DNA of 47,675 bases from Erysipelotrichaceae bacterium (GCA_021201315.1 JAJQFG010000107.1:1-47675), one strand, 5' to 3'. Positions 8,414 to 17,193 are shown, numbered from the stretch's first letter. Notes: generated by a model from the sequence alone, not told the origin. Numbers and translations are program-made.

Positions 8414-10765
8414 ATGGAATTGGTGCAAACGAAACGAATAGAAGTATTAAAAGAAAAAATGTTAAATGAACCACGTTATGCTTCGATTGAACAGGCGCGT
8501 ATTATTACGCGTGTTTATCAAGAAAATGAAAATTTATCTATTCCTAAAAAACGTGCATTGTCTTTAAAAGCAGCGTTAGAAGAAATGGAAATAGGCGTAG
8601 AAAAGGAAGAATTGATTGTAGGGAATCGTACAAAAGGTGTGAGATACGGTGTGGTTTTTCCAGAAAGTGGCTGCTCTTGGATTAATAAAGAATTTGAAAC
8701 ATTGCCTACACGTCCGCAAGATCAGTTTTTGGTAAGGGATGAAGATATTAAAGAATTTAGAGAAGTGATTTATCCTTATTGGCAAGGACGTTCTATGGAA
8801 GATGTGATTATGGAACGTGGTCAAAAGGATATTAAAAGTATTGAAAAAGTCGTAAAAATCAATCAAAAAGATCATGCGCAAGGGCATATTTGTCCTGATA
8901 CAGCATTATGGTTAAAGCTCGGCCCTGCAGGTTTAAGAAAGCAAGCACAAGAGAAACTTCAAATATGTCGAGAAGATCAAAAAGAATTTTATGAATGTGT
9001 TGTTATTGTATTAGATGGTGCTATTACTTTTATGCAAAGGTATCATGATTATATTAAAAATATGATTTTAGATGTTGAACCAGCTTATCAAGTTACTTTA
9101 CAGAAGGTTGCTGATAATTGTATGAATTTATCTATACGACCACCGCAAAGCTATCATGAAGCATTACAATCTATTTGGTTCTTATTTGTCATATTACATA
9201 TGGAATCCAATGCATCGTCATTTTCACCAGGAAGATTGGATCAATATCTTTATTCTTATTATAAAGAGGATAAAGAAAAAGGTATCATAGATGATCAATA
9301 TGCATTAGAATTATTAGAATGTTTATGGCTAAAATTCAATCAAATTGTTTATTTACGTAATCAAAATAGTGCTAAATATTTTGCGGGATTCCCGATTGGT
9401 TTTAATATAGCTATAGGAGGAGTAGATGAAAATGGTAACGATACTTATAATGAATTATCACTTCTATGTTTAAAAGCACAAGAACATTTAGGTTTACCAC
9501 AACCCAATTTATTGGTAAGACTTAATAAAAATACATCTCACGAACTCATGCAAGCTGCTATAAAAGTAGTTGCTAAAGGAAGTGGTATGCCTCAATTCTT
9601 TAATGACGAAGCAATTATCAATACAATGATCAATGATCTTAATATTGAAGAAAAAGATGCTCGTAATTATGCAATTGTTGGATGCGTTGAATTAACCACC
9701 CATGGTAATAATTTAGGTTGGTCAGATTCAGGTATGTTTAATTTTAATAAAGTATTAGAATTAACATTGAATCATGGTAAGTGTTTGCTTACTAATGAAC
9801 AACTAGGTTTGGATTTGGGAAGTATTGAAACCTATGAGACTTTTGAAAATTTAGAAGAAGCTTTTAGAAAGCAAATAGATTATTTCATAGATAAAATGAT
9901 CAAAGGATTAGAAATTGTAGAAAAAGCTCATCAGGATTGCTTACCTTCAGCCTTTTTATCAACAGTGATTGATGACTGTATGGAAAAAGGATTGGATGTT
10001 ACCAAAGGTGGTGCTAAATATAATCTATCAGGTATTCAGATGATACAGGTAGCTAATCTTGCTGATTCTTTAGCTGCTATTAAACAACTTGTCTATGATG
10101 AGCATATGATATCAAAACATGAATTATTAGAATCATTACAACATGATTTTAAAGGTCATGAAATGACCCAAACCATGTTATTAAATAAAGTCCCTAAATA
10201 TGGTAATGATATTGCATGGGTAGATAATATGGGAGCTAAATGGACAAATTATTTTAGAGAAAGAATGAAAGATTATACAAATTATCGTGGAGGCTTATAT
10301 CATACTGGTATGTATACTGTTTCTTCACATGTACCAATGGGAGAAAATGTAGGAGCTTCACCTGATGGACGAAATGCCTTAAGCCCTTTGGCTGATGGCG
10401 GATTATCACCTGTTTATGGTAGAGATATGAGTGGACCTACCGCTGTCTTAAAATCGGTTTCTCGTATGAGTAATTCTTGTACAACAAATGGTGGTTTATT
10501 AAATATGAAATTCTTACCTGAATTCTTTGAAACTCAATCAGGTAGAGATAAGTTTGAAATGTTTTTGAGAGCTTTTGTAGAACTGGAAGTTCCACATATT
10601 CAATTTAATGTTGTACGTAAAGAAGATTTGATTGATGCTAAAATTCATCCTGAAAAACATCGCTCCCTTACAATTAGAGTAGCTGGTTATACAGCTTATT
10701 TTGTAGAATTAGCAGGTAAATTACAAGATGAAATCATTGAACGAACAACCTATGATAACATCTAG
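8414..10765 (+). CDS. Glycyl radical enzyme of the YbiW/PflD type
   Basis: 783 residues, typical for this superfamily. The active-site Cys is Cys424 in VGCVELTTHG, followed by Glu426: the GCVE pattern marks C-O/C-N eliminating enzymes (dehydratases, CutC) rather than true pyruvate formate-lyase, which has a Cys-Cys pair. The glycyl radical loop is RVAGYTAYF with Gly758. The oxygen-sensitive radical is installed by the activase encoded next. The order DeoR - GRE - activase - FSA matches E. coli ybiW-ybiY-fsaA, whose GRE opens 1,5-anhydroglucitol 6-phosphate to 1-deoxyfructose 6-phosphate. I infer that or a close substrate; residue-level comparison is needed to separate it from PflD-like 1,5-anhydromannitol 6-phosphate enzymes. 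Confidence 0.9.
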   Translation: MELVQTKRIEVLKEKMLNEPRYASIEQARIITRVYQENENLSIPKKRALSLKAALEEMEIGVEKEELIVGNRTKGVRYGVVFPESGCSWINKEFETLPTRPQDQFLVRDEDIKEFREVIYPYWQGRSMEDVIMERGQKDIKSIEKVVKINQKDHAQGHICPDTALWLKLGPAGLRKQAQEKLQICREDQKEFYECVVIVLDGAITFMQRYHDYIKNMILDVEPAYQVTLQKVADNCMNLSIRPPQSYHEALQSIWFLFVILHMESNASSFSPGRLDQYLYSYYKEDKEKGIIDDQYALELLECLWLKFNQIVYLRNQNSAKYFAGFPIGFNIAIGGVDENGNDTYNELSLLCLKAQEHLGLPQPNLLVRLNKNTSHELMQAAIKVVAKGSGMPQFFNDEAIINTMINDLNIEEKDARNYAIVGCVELTTHGNNLGWSDSGMFNFNKVLELTLNHGKCLLTNEQLGLDLGSIETYETFENLEEAFRKQIDYFIDKMIKGLEIVEKAHQDCLPSAFLSTVIDDCMEKGLDVTKGGAKYNLSGIQMIQVANLADSLAAIKQLVYDEHMISKHELLESLQHDFKGHEMTQTMLLNKVPKYGNDIAWVDNMGAKWTNYFRERMKDYTNYRGGLYHTGMYTVSSHVPMGENVGASPDGRNALSPLADGGLSPVYGRDMSGPTAVLKSVSRMSNSCTTNGGLLNMKFLPEFFETQSGRDKFEMFLRAFVELEVPHIQFNVVRKEDLIDAKIHPEKHRSLTIRVAGYTAYFVELAGKLQDEIIERTTYDNI

Positions 10766-11672
10766 TGCCTTAGTATTTGATATCAAACGTTTTGCAGTGC
10801 ATGATGGGTCAGGACTTCGTGCCACAGTTTTTTTTAAAGGATGCCCCTTAAGATGTAAATGGTGTCAAAATCCCGAAGGCTTATCACCAAAGCAGCGTCC
10901 TATTTACTTTGAAAACAGTTGTATTCATTGCCATCGTTGCGAACAAGTCTCCTATGATAATCAAATAACTTATCAAAACAATAGACCTTATTTTAATCTT
11001 AATTACCATGGCAACTTTGATAATCTTATATATCATTGTCCTAGCAATGCTATACGTTATGATAGTCAACCATATACTATTGAAGAACTAATTAATACAA
11101 TCAAACAAGATGAAGTCTTCTTTAAACAAGGGGGTGGGGTCACCTTTTCGGGTGGGGAACCATTCATGCAAGGTCAATACCTCATAGAACTTCTCAAACG
11201 CTGTAAACAACAAAACATCAACACAGCCATTGAAACAACACTTTATGCATCGTTTTCACTTATCCAACAAGCACTACCATATTTAGATATTATATATGTA
11301 GATTTCAAAGAATTTGATGAAACAAAACACAAAAACTTTACTCAAGTCTCTTCAAAAATCATCAAAGAACATATACAATATATATTAGAAAGTAAATATA
11401 AAGATAAAGTTATTATCAGAACCCCATTGATACCATCGATGACTGCAACAGATGATAACATAACGAATATTTCTAAGTTCATCTATGATATATATCCTGA
11501 AGTTAAATACGAATTACTCAATTATAATCCCTTAGCTTCAGCAAAATATTCATTAGTTGATTTAGAATATGAATTACCACAATATCAGAAATTTACCCCA
11601 CAACAAATGCAACATTTCTATGATATTGTATTACAAACTGGTTTAAAAAATTTAATTAAAGAAGGAGAATAA
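10728..11672 (+). CDS. Glycyl-radical enzyme activating enzyme (radical SAM)
   Basis: 314 residues. The radical-SAM motif GCPLRCKWCQNPE has Cys39, Cys43 and Cys46; the GGGVTFSGGEPFMQ motif near residues 135-150 is standard for activases. It abstracts a hydrogen from the partner's Gly758 using SAM. Most non-PFL activases carry an insert with two [4Fe-4S] ferredoxin motifs; here the insert keeps only Cys65, Cys68, Cys71 and Cys104, enough for one cluster. The gene overlaps the GRE by 38 bases, implying coupled translation. An alternative start is the ATG at 10752; neither has a strong ribosome binding site. Confidence 0.9.
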   Translation: MKSLNEQPMITSSALVFDIKRFAVHDGSGLRATVFFKGCPLRCKWCQNPEGLSPKQRPIYFENSCIHCHRCEQVSYDNQITYQNNRPYFNLNYHGNFDNLIYHCPSNAIRYDSQPYTIEELINTIKQDEVFFKQGGGVTFSGGEPFMQGQYLIELLKRCKQQNINTAIETTLYASFSLIQQALPYLDIIYVDFKEFDETKHKNFTQVSSKIIKEHIQYILESKYKDKVIIRTPLIPSMTATDDNITNISKFIYDIYPEVKYELLNYNPLASAKYSLVDLEYELPQYQKFTPQQMQHFYDIVLQTGLKNLIKEGE

Positions 11673-11676
11673 TGAC

Positions 11677-12357
11677 ATGGAATTTATTATTGATACTGTT
11701 AATTTAGAAGAAATTAGAGATGCTGTTGATCATATGCCAATTGTTGGAGTAACTAGTAATCCATCAATTGTGAAAGCAACTAGCCCTGAAAACTTTTTTG
11801 ATCATATGCGAGAAGTTAGAAAGATTATAGGTATGGAAAGAAGCTTACATATTCAAGTGATTTCTAAGGATGCAGATACAATTGTCAAAGAAGCACATCG
11901 CATCTTAGAAGAAGTTGATGATCAGGTTTATATCAAGGTTCCTGTATCTTATGAAGGTGTTAAAGCTATTAAGTTATTAAAGGCTGAAGGTGTGAATGTG
12001 ACTGCAACAGCAGTTTATGATTTAATGCAAGCTTATATGGCTTTGGCTGCAGGTGCTGATTATATTGCACCATATGTTAATCGTATTGGTAATTTAGGTA
12101 ATGATCCTATGGAATTGATTAATGAATTGTCTAATCGTATTGTTCAAGATGATTATGATTGTAAGATTTTAGCTGCAAGCTTCAAGGGTGTTCAACAAGT
12201 ACGTGATGCATTTAATTATGGTGCTCAGGCAATTACAGCTCCTGTATCAGTATTAAAACAAATCTTTGCAAATCCAAGTATCGAAAAAGCAGTGAATGAT
12301 TTTAATGCTGATTGGTATGCTATATATGGTGAAGGCAAAGGCATTTGTGATCTATGA
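11677..12357 (+). CDS. Fructose-6-phosphate-aldolase-like protein (FSA/TalC family)
   Basis: 226 residues, the short transaldolase/FSA type. The Schiff-base lysine is Lys87 in YIKVPV; Gln60 in LHIQV and the YIAPYVNR segment match FSA, whereas true transaldolases have Glu at the Gln position. FSA cleaves fructose 6-phosphate and, in the E. coli anhydroglycolysis route, 1-deoxyfructose 6-phosphate to glyceraldehyde 3-phosphate and hydroxyacetone. Its place directly after a GRE and activase (GAAGGAG site, four bases after the activase stop) supports the latter role. A GldA-type reductase for hydroxyacetone is not in the window. Confidence 0.88.
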   Translation: MEFIIDTVNLEEIRDAVDHMPIVGVTSNPSIVKATSPENFFDHMREVRKIIGMERSLHIQVISKDADTIVKEAHRILEEVDDQVYIKVPVSYEGVKAIKLLKAEGVNVTATAVYDLMQAYMALAAGADYIAPYVNRIGNLGNDPMELINELSNRIVQDDYDCKILAASFKGVQQVRDAFNYGAQAITAPVSVLKQIFANPSIEKAVNDFNADWYAIYGEGKGICDL

Positions 12358-13040
12358 AAAGATTCACTATTAGACAAAAGAAATATTTATCTTTATTAGG
12401 TATCATGTTATGTGTTATTGAAATCATAGCTTGTCTTGCTTATTTAATCACACATTTCTCTTTTGGTTTATGTTTATTGTATATTGTTGTAGCTATTGTT
12501 ATTGCTATATTACTTATAAGATGGCTTTATAAACAATATAAAATTCTAAATGCTGGTATTAAGGCTGAAAAAGAAAGCTATAAAGTCTTAAAACATCTAC
12601 CTAAAGAATATAAAGTTTATAAAAATATTCCATTAGAATTTAAAAATCAATGTACCGAACTCGATCAACTCATTATGAGTCAATATGGTATCGTTATTGT
12701 GGAAACAAAAAGTTATAGTGGAAAACTTTTAGGACGTGTTGATGATCAACAGTGGACTTATGTCAAACATTTACCTAAAGGTAAAACGCAAACCACTAAG
12801 ATTAAAAATCCACTTGTACAATTGGAAAGAGAAACTTATATTTTGACACGTATTCTCAAAAAAGAACATATTGAAATACCTATTATAGGTTATATATACC
12901 TTATTAAAGGTGAATGTGAAGTAGAAACCAATCAATTATTCACTAATAATGATAAACTGTTATCAGTTATTCAAAGTCATAAAAATAAAGTATTAAGTAA
13001 AAATCAAATGAAACGAATCAAAGAAGTACTAAAGCTGTAA
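12354..13040 (+). CDS. Membrane-anchored NERD-domain protein
   Basis: 228 residues. Two hydrophobic helices (about 12-35 and 37-57) are followed by a basic linker and a NERD (nuclease-related) domain at about 66-170, with the strand-loop IVIVETKSYSGKLLG holding the ExK-type residues seen in this nuclease-like fold. Substrate and activity of NERD proteins are mostly unknown. The ATG overlaps the aldolase stop (ATGA), so it is translationally coupled to the metabolic operon, though nothing in its sequence suggests a metabolic role. It ends at a terminator that contains its stop codon. Confidence 0.82.
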   Translation: MKRFTIRQKKYLSLLGIMLCVIEIIACLAYLITHFSFGLCLLYIVVAIVIAILLIRWLYKQYKILNAGIKAEKESYKVLKHLPKEYKVYKNIPLEFKNQCTELDQLIMSQYGIVIVETKSYSGKLLGRVDDQQWTYVKHLPKGKTQTTKIKNPLVQLERETYILTRILKKEHIEIPIIGYIYLIKGECEVETNQLFTNNDKLLSVIQSHKNKVLSKNQMKRIKEVLKL

Positions 13041-13060
13041 TTGACATATTACAGCTTTTT
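13031..13060 (+). terminator. Intrinsic terminator of the GRE operon
   Basis: Stem AAAGCTGTAAT (13031-13041), loop TGACAT, stem ATTACAGCTTT (13048-13058), T-run. It includes the NERD gene stop codon. Confidence 0.85.
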
Positions 13061-13084
13061 GTTTTGTTTTCTTCATAAAAATGT

Positions 13085-13090
13085 TATAAT
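13085..13090 (+). promoter_or_regulatory. -10 element of the noc/parB promoter
   Basis: TATAAT at 13085-13090 with a weak TTTTGT -35 region 17 bases upstream. Transcription would begin near 13097, which rules out start codons further upstream and supports the TTG start of noc. Confidence 0.5.
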
Positions 13091-13118
13091 AGTGAAAATG
13101 TTAAGGGAGTGGTACGAA

Positions 13119-13886
13119 TTGAAAGAACCAGCATATAAATTTATAGATATTAATTTAATAGAAGCCAATGAACATCAGCCAAGAACACACTTTGAAAAAG
13201 AAAAAATACAGGAATTGGCTGTATCAATAGAACAAAATGGTTTATTACAACCTATTGTAGTCAGACCAATAGATGATCATTATCAAATAGTTGTAGGAGA
13301 AAGAAGATTTAGAGCTTGTAAACTTGCTAATCTAGAAGAAGTCCCTTGTATTGTAAGAGAATATGATGAAAATGAAAGTGCAACAGCTGCTATTGTAGAA
13401 AACATTCAAAGAGAAAATCTTTCACCAATAGAAGAAGCTTTAGCCTATCAACAAATATTAGATATCCAACAAATCACGCAAGCAGAACTTGCTCAAAAAG
13501 TTGGTAAAAAACAAAGTACAATAGCTAATAAATTAAGACTACTACAATTGCCAATTACAGTTCAGGAAGCAGTGAGAAGAAGAGATATTACAGAAAGACA
13601 TGCTAGAGCATTATTAAAATTAGATTCTACTGCTGCTCAAAATAAGATGTTAAGAGAAATCATGGATAAGCACCTTAATGTTGAACAAACTGAAAAACGT
13701 ATTAAAACAAAAACAGAACTTAAAAAACCAAAAGGCAAAAATAAAAGTATTTCACAAAATTTAAAAATAGCTATAAATACGCTAGATCAAGCTATTGATA
13801 TGGTACAACATGCAGGTGTAACGGTTCAATTTGAGACGCAAGAAACAGATGAAGAAGTTATTTATGTTATTAAGATGAAGAAATAA
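13119..13886 (+). CDS. noc: ParB/Noc-family chromosome partition or nucleoid occlusion protein
   Basis: 255 residues. The N-terminal ParB CTPase fold has NEHQPRTHF, GERRFRACKLA and ENIQRENLSPIEEA; a helix-turn-helix (ITQAELAQKVGKKQSTIANKLRLL) follows at about 120-145, and the C-terminus is a short dimerization region. I choose the TTG at 13119: AAGGGAG lies nine bases upstream, and the -10 box at 13085 is too close for the upstream ATG (13098). Without a ParA gene beside it and near mnmG-rsmG, Noc is the likelier identity, but the amphipathic membrane helix typical of Noc is not obvious, so Spo0J/ParB remains possible. Confidence 0.85.
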   Translation: MKEPAYKFIDINLIEANEHQPRTHFEKEKIQELAVSIEQNGLLQPIVVRPIDDHYQIVVGERRFRACKLANLEEVPCIVREYDENESATAAIVENIQRENLSPIEEALAYQQILDIQQITQAELAQKVGKKQSTIANKLRLLQLPITVQEAVRRRDITERHARALLKLDSTAAQNKMLREIMDKHLNVEQTEKRIKTKTELKKPKGKNKSISQNLKIAINTLDQAIDMVQHAGVTVQFETQETDEEVIYVIKMKK

Positions 13887-13900
13887 CTTCATCTTTTTTT
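13872..13900 (+). terminator. Terminator overlapping the noc stop codon
   Basis: Stem AAGATGAAG (13872-13880), loop AAATAA containing the stop codon, stem CTTCATCTT (13887-13895), T-run to 13900, then immediately the AGGAG site of the next gene. Confidence 0.8.
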
Positions 13901-13910
13901 AGGAGAAAAT

Positions 13911-15479
13911 ATGGGAAAATATTATGCTGTTAAAATAGGTAGAACTCCCGGTATTTATGAAAGCTGGGATGAATGTCAAATTCAAACGAATAAGTATCCA
14001 GGAGCTGTTTTTAAAAAATTTGATACAAAACAAGAAGCGGAAACTTTTTTGGGAAAACAAACCAAACCATTTAGACAAAAGAAATCGACTTACACACACC
14101 AAAAATTCACTACAGATCAACAACAAGCTTATGATATTATGATGCAAGGTAAAAATGTATTTTTAACAGGCGAAGCAGGTACAGGAAAGTCTTATGTGAT
14201 ACAGGCTTTCATTAAACAAAATGAAAAGTCAAAGAAGAAAATGATAGTTTGTGCACCAACTGGTATTGCAGCTATACAAATTGGTGGTGTAACGATTCAT
14301 AGAGTCTTTCAAGTTAGTCCTGAACCACAAATCAATACGTCTAAGGTACAAGTGCCTAAAACAGTTAAAGAAGCTGATATCATTATTATTGATGAAATAA
14401 GTATGTGTCGTGTAGACTTGTTTGATTATGTTTTAAGTGTTATTAGAAAAGCAGAATCCATGTCCAAACCTAAACAATTGATTGTTGTTGGTGACTTCTT
14501 TCAATTACCACCTGTTACAACCAATCATGATTATGATATTCTTACTAAAATATATCCAAACTATCATAAAGGCTTTGCCTTTGAATCAAAATATTGGAAT
14601 GATTGCCATTTTAAAACAATTGTATTAAACGAAGTGATTAGACAATTAGATCAAACATTTATTGAAAATCTGAATAAAATACGTATAGGAGATAATACAG
14701 CTATTGAATACTTTAACAATCACGCATCTAAAGAAAAAATACATAATGGTATTGTATTATCTGCAAGAAATGCTTTAGTTAATAAAATCAATAAAGAAGA
14801 ATTGGATAAAATAGATACTGAACCCATTACTTATTATTCACAAACAATTGGAGACGTTAAATCATCAGATAAAACAACAGTTGATGAATTAGAGCTTAAG
14901 GTTAATGCAAGAGTCATGATTATTGTGAATGATATAGAAGACTTTCTATATCAAAATGGTTCCATGGGAACTATTGTAAAGTTAAGTGAAAATAGTGTTC
15001 AAGTGAAGTTAGATCAAACATCTAAAATAGTTACTATTAATCCATATGAATGGGACATTGAAAACTATGAAATTACAGAGGATATCATCGATGGAGTTTC
15101 TAATAAGCGTTTAAAAAAAGTTATTGTAGGAAAATTTATCCAATTACCATTAAAATTAGCTTATGCTATTACTATTCATAAAAGCCAAGGTCAAACTTAT
15201 GATGCTATTAATTTAGTACCTTATTGTTTTGATTGTGGTCAACTTTATGTTGCTTTAAGTCGTGTGAAATCTATAGAAGGATTAGCCTTAAGTCAACCTA
15301 TAAAAAACAATTATCTTATGTGTGATGAAAAAGTCAAAGCATTTTATGATATTGAATCATATAATGGAGATGCTCTTTATATTCAATTTGCTAAAGAGGT
15401 TCTAGAATTATCTAAAAATGTTGACTATCCACCACAATTATTACAACTTATTGATGAATTAAAAACTAAGTTATATTAA
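13911..15479 (+). CDS. Viroplasmin/RNase H1-N domain fused to a Pif1-like helicase
   Basis: 522 residues. Residues 1-50 (YYAVKIGRTPGIYESWDECQ...FKKFDTKQEAETFL) match the caulimovirus viroplasmin/RNase H1 N-terminal domain, which binds RNA-DNA hybrids. Then comes a superfamily 1B helicase of the Pif1/RecD type: Walker A GEAGTGKS (87-94), Walker B IIIDEISM (about 157-164), GDFFQLPPV (about 190-198) and the C-terminal motif KLAYAITIHKSQGQTYD. Such helicases unwind G-quadruplexes, forked DNA and R-loops. The fusion suggests targeting to RNA-DNA hybrids. The gene starts ten bases after the noc terminator, leaving little room for a promoter of its own. Confidence 0.87.
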   Translation: MGKYYAVKIGRTPGIYESWDECQIQTNKYPGAVFKKFDTKQEAETFLGKQTKPFRQKKSTYTHQKFTTDQQQAYDIMMQGKNVFLTGEAGTGKSYVIQAFIKQNEKSKKKMIVCAPTGIAAIQIGGVTIHRVFQVSPEPQINTSKVQVPKTVKEADIIIIDEISMCRVDLFDYVLSVIRKAESMSKPKQLIVVGDFFQLPPVTTNHDYDILTKIYPNYHKGFAFESKYWNDCHFKTIVLNEVIRQLDQTFIENLNKIRIGDNTAIEYFNNHASKEKIHNGIVLSARNALVNKINKEELDKIDTEPITYYSQTIGDVKSSDKTTVDELELKVNARVMIIVNDIEDFLYQNGSMGTIVKLSENSVQVKLDQTSKIVTINPYEWDIENYEITEDIIDGVSNKRLKKVIVGKFIQLPLKLAYAITIHKSQGQTYDAINLVPYCFDCGQLYVALSRVKSIEGLALSQPIKNNYLMCDEKVKAFYDIESYNGDALYIQFAKEVLELSKNVDYPPQLLQLIDELKTKLY

Positions 15480-15503
15480 AACGCAACCTAAGTTGCGTTT
15501 TAA
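15476..15503. terminator. Bidirectional terminator between Pif1-like and lactonase genes
   Basis: Stem TTAAAACGCAAC (15476-15487), loop CTAA, stem GTTGCGTTTTAA (15492-15503). It spans the stop codons of both convergent genes. Confidence 0.85.
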
Positions 15504-16531
15504 TTATTCACTGCTATACATACTGGTGCGGGTATATTGATTTCACTATTTGTTAAAGTTAACTTTTCATTTTCCTCATCAAAAAGCATAACTTGTAACT
15601 TATTATCACCTTGTGCACCAATTATTAAATATTTGTTATCAATAATATTAAAATCTCTAGGTTCTTTTCCTGTATGTACCATTGATATTAAAGAAATCTT
15701 ACCTGTTTCTTTATTAACACGATACATCGCTATACTATCATGACCTCTATTAGAAACAAACAAATGATTTCCACTATGAGTAAGTCTAATAGCTGAAGCA
15801 CTTGTAAACTTCTTAAAACTATTAGGAATACAACTTGTAGATTGTACCATCGATAAATAACCATCTCTATATTTAAAAACCATAATTTGATTGGCTATTT
15901 CATTAACCAAATAGGCATAGCGTCCATCATTAGAAAAAATCATATGTCTAGGTCCACTACCAGGTATTACATTTAAAGTATAGTCTTCTGCTTCATTAAG
16001 TACACCATTATTATAACGATACATAACCACTTTATCAGCACCTAAATCAACAGCATATAAAAACTTATTATCAGGAGTAAAACCTACATAATGAACATGA
16101 GGACTTGTTTGTCTCTTTAATAAATCAGGACCTAATCCACGATGGTGAATGGCACCTATCTTTTTTGCTATTTGATTATCTTCTAATTCATAGGCTGCAG
16201 TAGATCCACCATGATAATTAGCAGCAAAAAGATATTTATGATCCTTATCAATACATAAATGTGTATATGAACGACCACTAGAGCGATAATTACTATTCAA
16301 TTTCAATTCATCACCATCAATAGAAAAACTACCAATTCCTCCACCATCATTTTTACTACTTGCATTTTTATAGGTTGTATATAAATTATGATTATTAATA
16401 ATCATATATGAAGGATAATCGATTGTTACTATTTGTTGGACTTTTGTAAGTTTTAAGCTTTCTTCATCAAAGTTTATGATATAGATGCCTTTATCATCTT
16501 TTTTTCCATAACTTGAAACATAAAAAATCAT
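15500..16531 (-). CDS. Lactonase-family beta-propeller protein (6-phosphogluconolactonase-like)
   Basis: 343 residues with repeated seven-bladed propeller units such as DKFLYAVDLGADKVVMYRY, DGRYAYLVNEIANQIMVFKY and GNHLFVSNRGHDSIAMYRV; the HVHYVGFTPDNK and GSGPRHMIFS segments are typical of the YbhE/Pgl lactonase family. Family members hydrolyse 6-phosphogluconolactone in some bacteria, but many have unknown lactone substrates. No signal peptide, so cytosolic. The start has AAAGGAAGG about six bases upstream. It is monocistronic and divergent from the Lrp regulator. No other pentose phosphate genes are nearby. Confidence 0.85.
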   Translation of the reverse strand: MIFYVSSYGKKDDKGIYIINFDEESLKLTKVQQIVTIDYPSYMIINNHNLYTTYKNASSKNDGGGIGSFSIDGDELKLNSNYRSSGRSYTHLCIDKDHKYLFAANYHGGSTAAYELEDNQIAKKIGAIHHRGLGPDLLKRQTSPHVHYVGFTPDNKFLYAVDLGADKVVMYRYNNGVLNEAEDYTLNVIPGSGPRHMIFSNDGRYAYLVNEIANQIMVFKYRDGYLSMVQSTSCIPNSFKKFTSASAIRLTHSGNHLFVSNRGHDSIAMYRVNKETGKISLISMVHTGKEPRDFNIIDNKYLIIGAQGDNKLQVMLFDEENEKLTLTNSEINIPAPVCIAVNN

Positions 16532-16600
16532 ATAAACCTTCCTTTCATTATTTTAATTGTATCATATTCTTTACATGTTTACTAAAGAAAAAAATTTATT

Positions 16601-16628
16601 TTGCTTGTGAATTAATTATTTTTATAAT
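16601..16628 (+). promoter_or_regulatory. Likely promoter of the Lrp-aminotransferase pair
   Basis: TTGCTT (16601-16606), 16-base spacer, TATAAT (16623-16628), in the 170-bp gap between divergent genes. The gap shows no other clear structure. Confidence 0.4.
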
Positions 16629-16701
16629 TATGATTTTAAGCTTTCATAAAGATAAAAAATATATTACAATTATATTTATATAATAAAGAGGAGGAAACGT
16701 T

Positions 16702-17193
16702 ATGGAAGATAAGTTATTATTAAATTTATTACAAAAAAATGCGAGGATGAAAATTACTGACTTAGCGGCCGCCTTAGATGAGAGTAAGGATCATGTGATT
16801 GAACGTTTAACAGAATTAGAAAAAGAAAAAGTAATTTGTGGTTACCATACAATTGTTAATTGGGATCGTACAAATAATGAAATAGTTACTGCATTGATTG
16901 AAATCAATGCTAAACCAGAAAGAGATTATGGTTATGATAGAATTGCAAGTCATATTTATAAATTTGAAGAAGTTGATACAATGTATTTATTAAGTGGAAG
17001 TTTTGACTTTGTTGCAGTTGTTAAGGGAAGAACAATGCAAGAAGTAGCTTATTTTGTGGCTAGTAAATTAGCTAGTATTGAAGGTGTGACTGGTACTCAA
17101 ACTTATTTTGTATTAAAACAGTATAAGAATAATGGTACTATTTTGATTGAAGATGAAGAAGATAAGAACGATAGATTGGTGGTGCTTGCATAA
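16702..17193 (+). CDS. Lrp/AsnC-family transcriptional regulator
   Basis: 163 residues. An N-terminal HTH (LLNLLQKNARMKITDLAAALDESKDHVIERLTELEKEKVICGYHTIVN, 4-51) is followed by an RAM ligand-binding domain (VDTMYLLSGSFDFVAVVKGRTMQEVAYFVASKLASIEGVTGTQTYFVLK). It has a GAGGAGG site before the ATG. It lies directly against the downstream aminotransferase (stop TAA then ATG, no gap), so it probably controls that enzyme in response to an amino acid, as Lrp-type regulators commonly do. The 15-residue acidic tail is a small extension beyond the family core. Confidence 0.92.
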   Translation: MEDKLLLNLLQKNARMKITDLAAALDESKDHVIERLTELEKEKVICGYHTIVNWDRTNNEIVTALIEINAKPERDYGYDRIASHIYKFEEVDTMYLLSGSFDFVAVVKGRTMQEVAYFVASKLASIEGVTGTQTYFVLKQYKNNGTILIEDEEDKNDRLVVLA

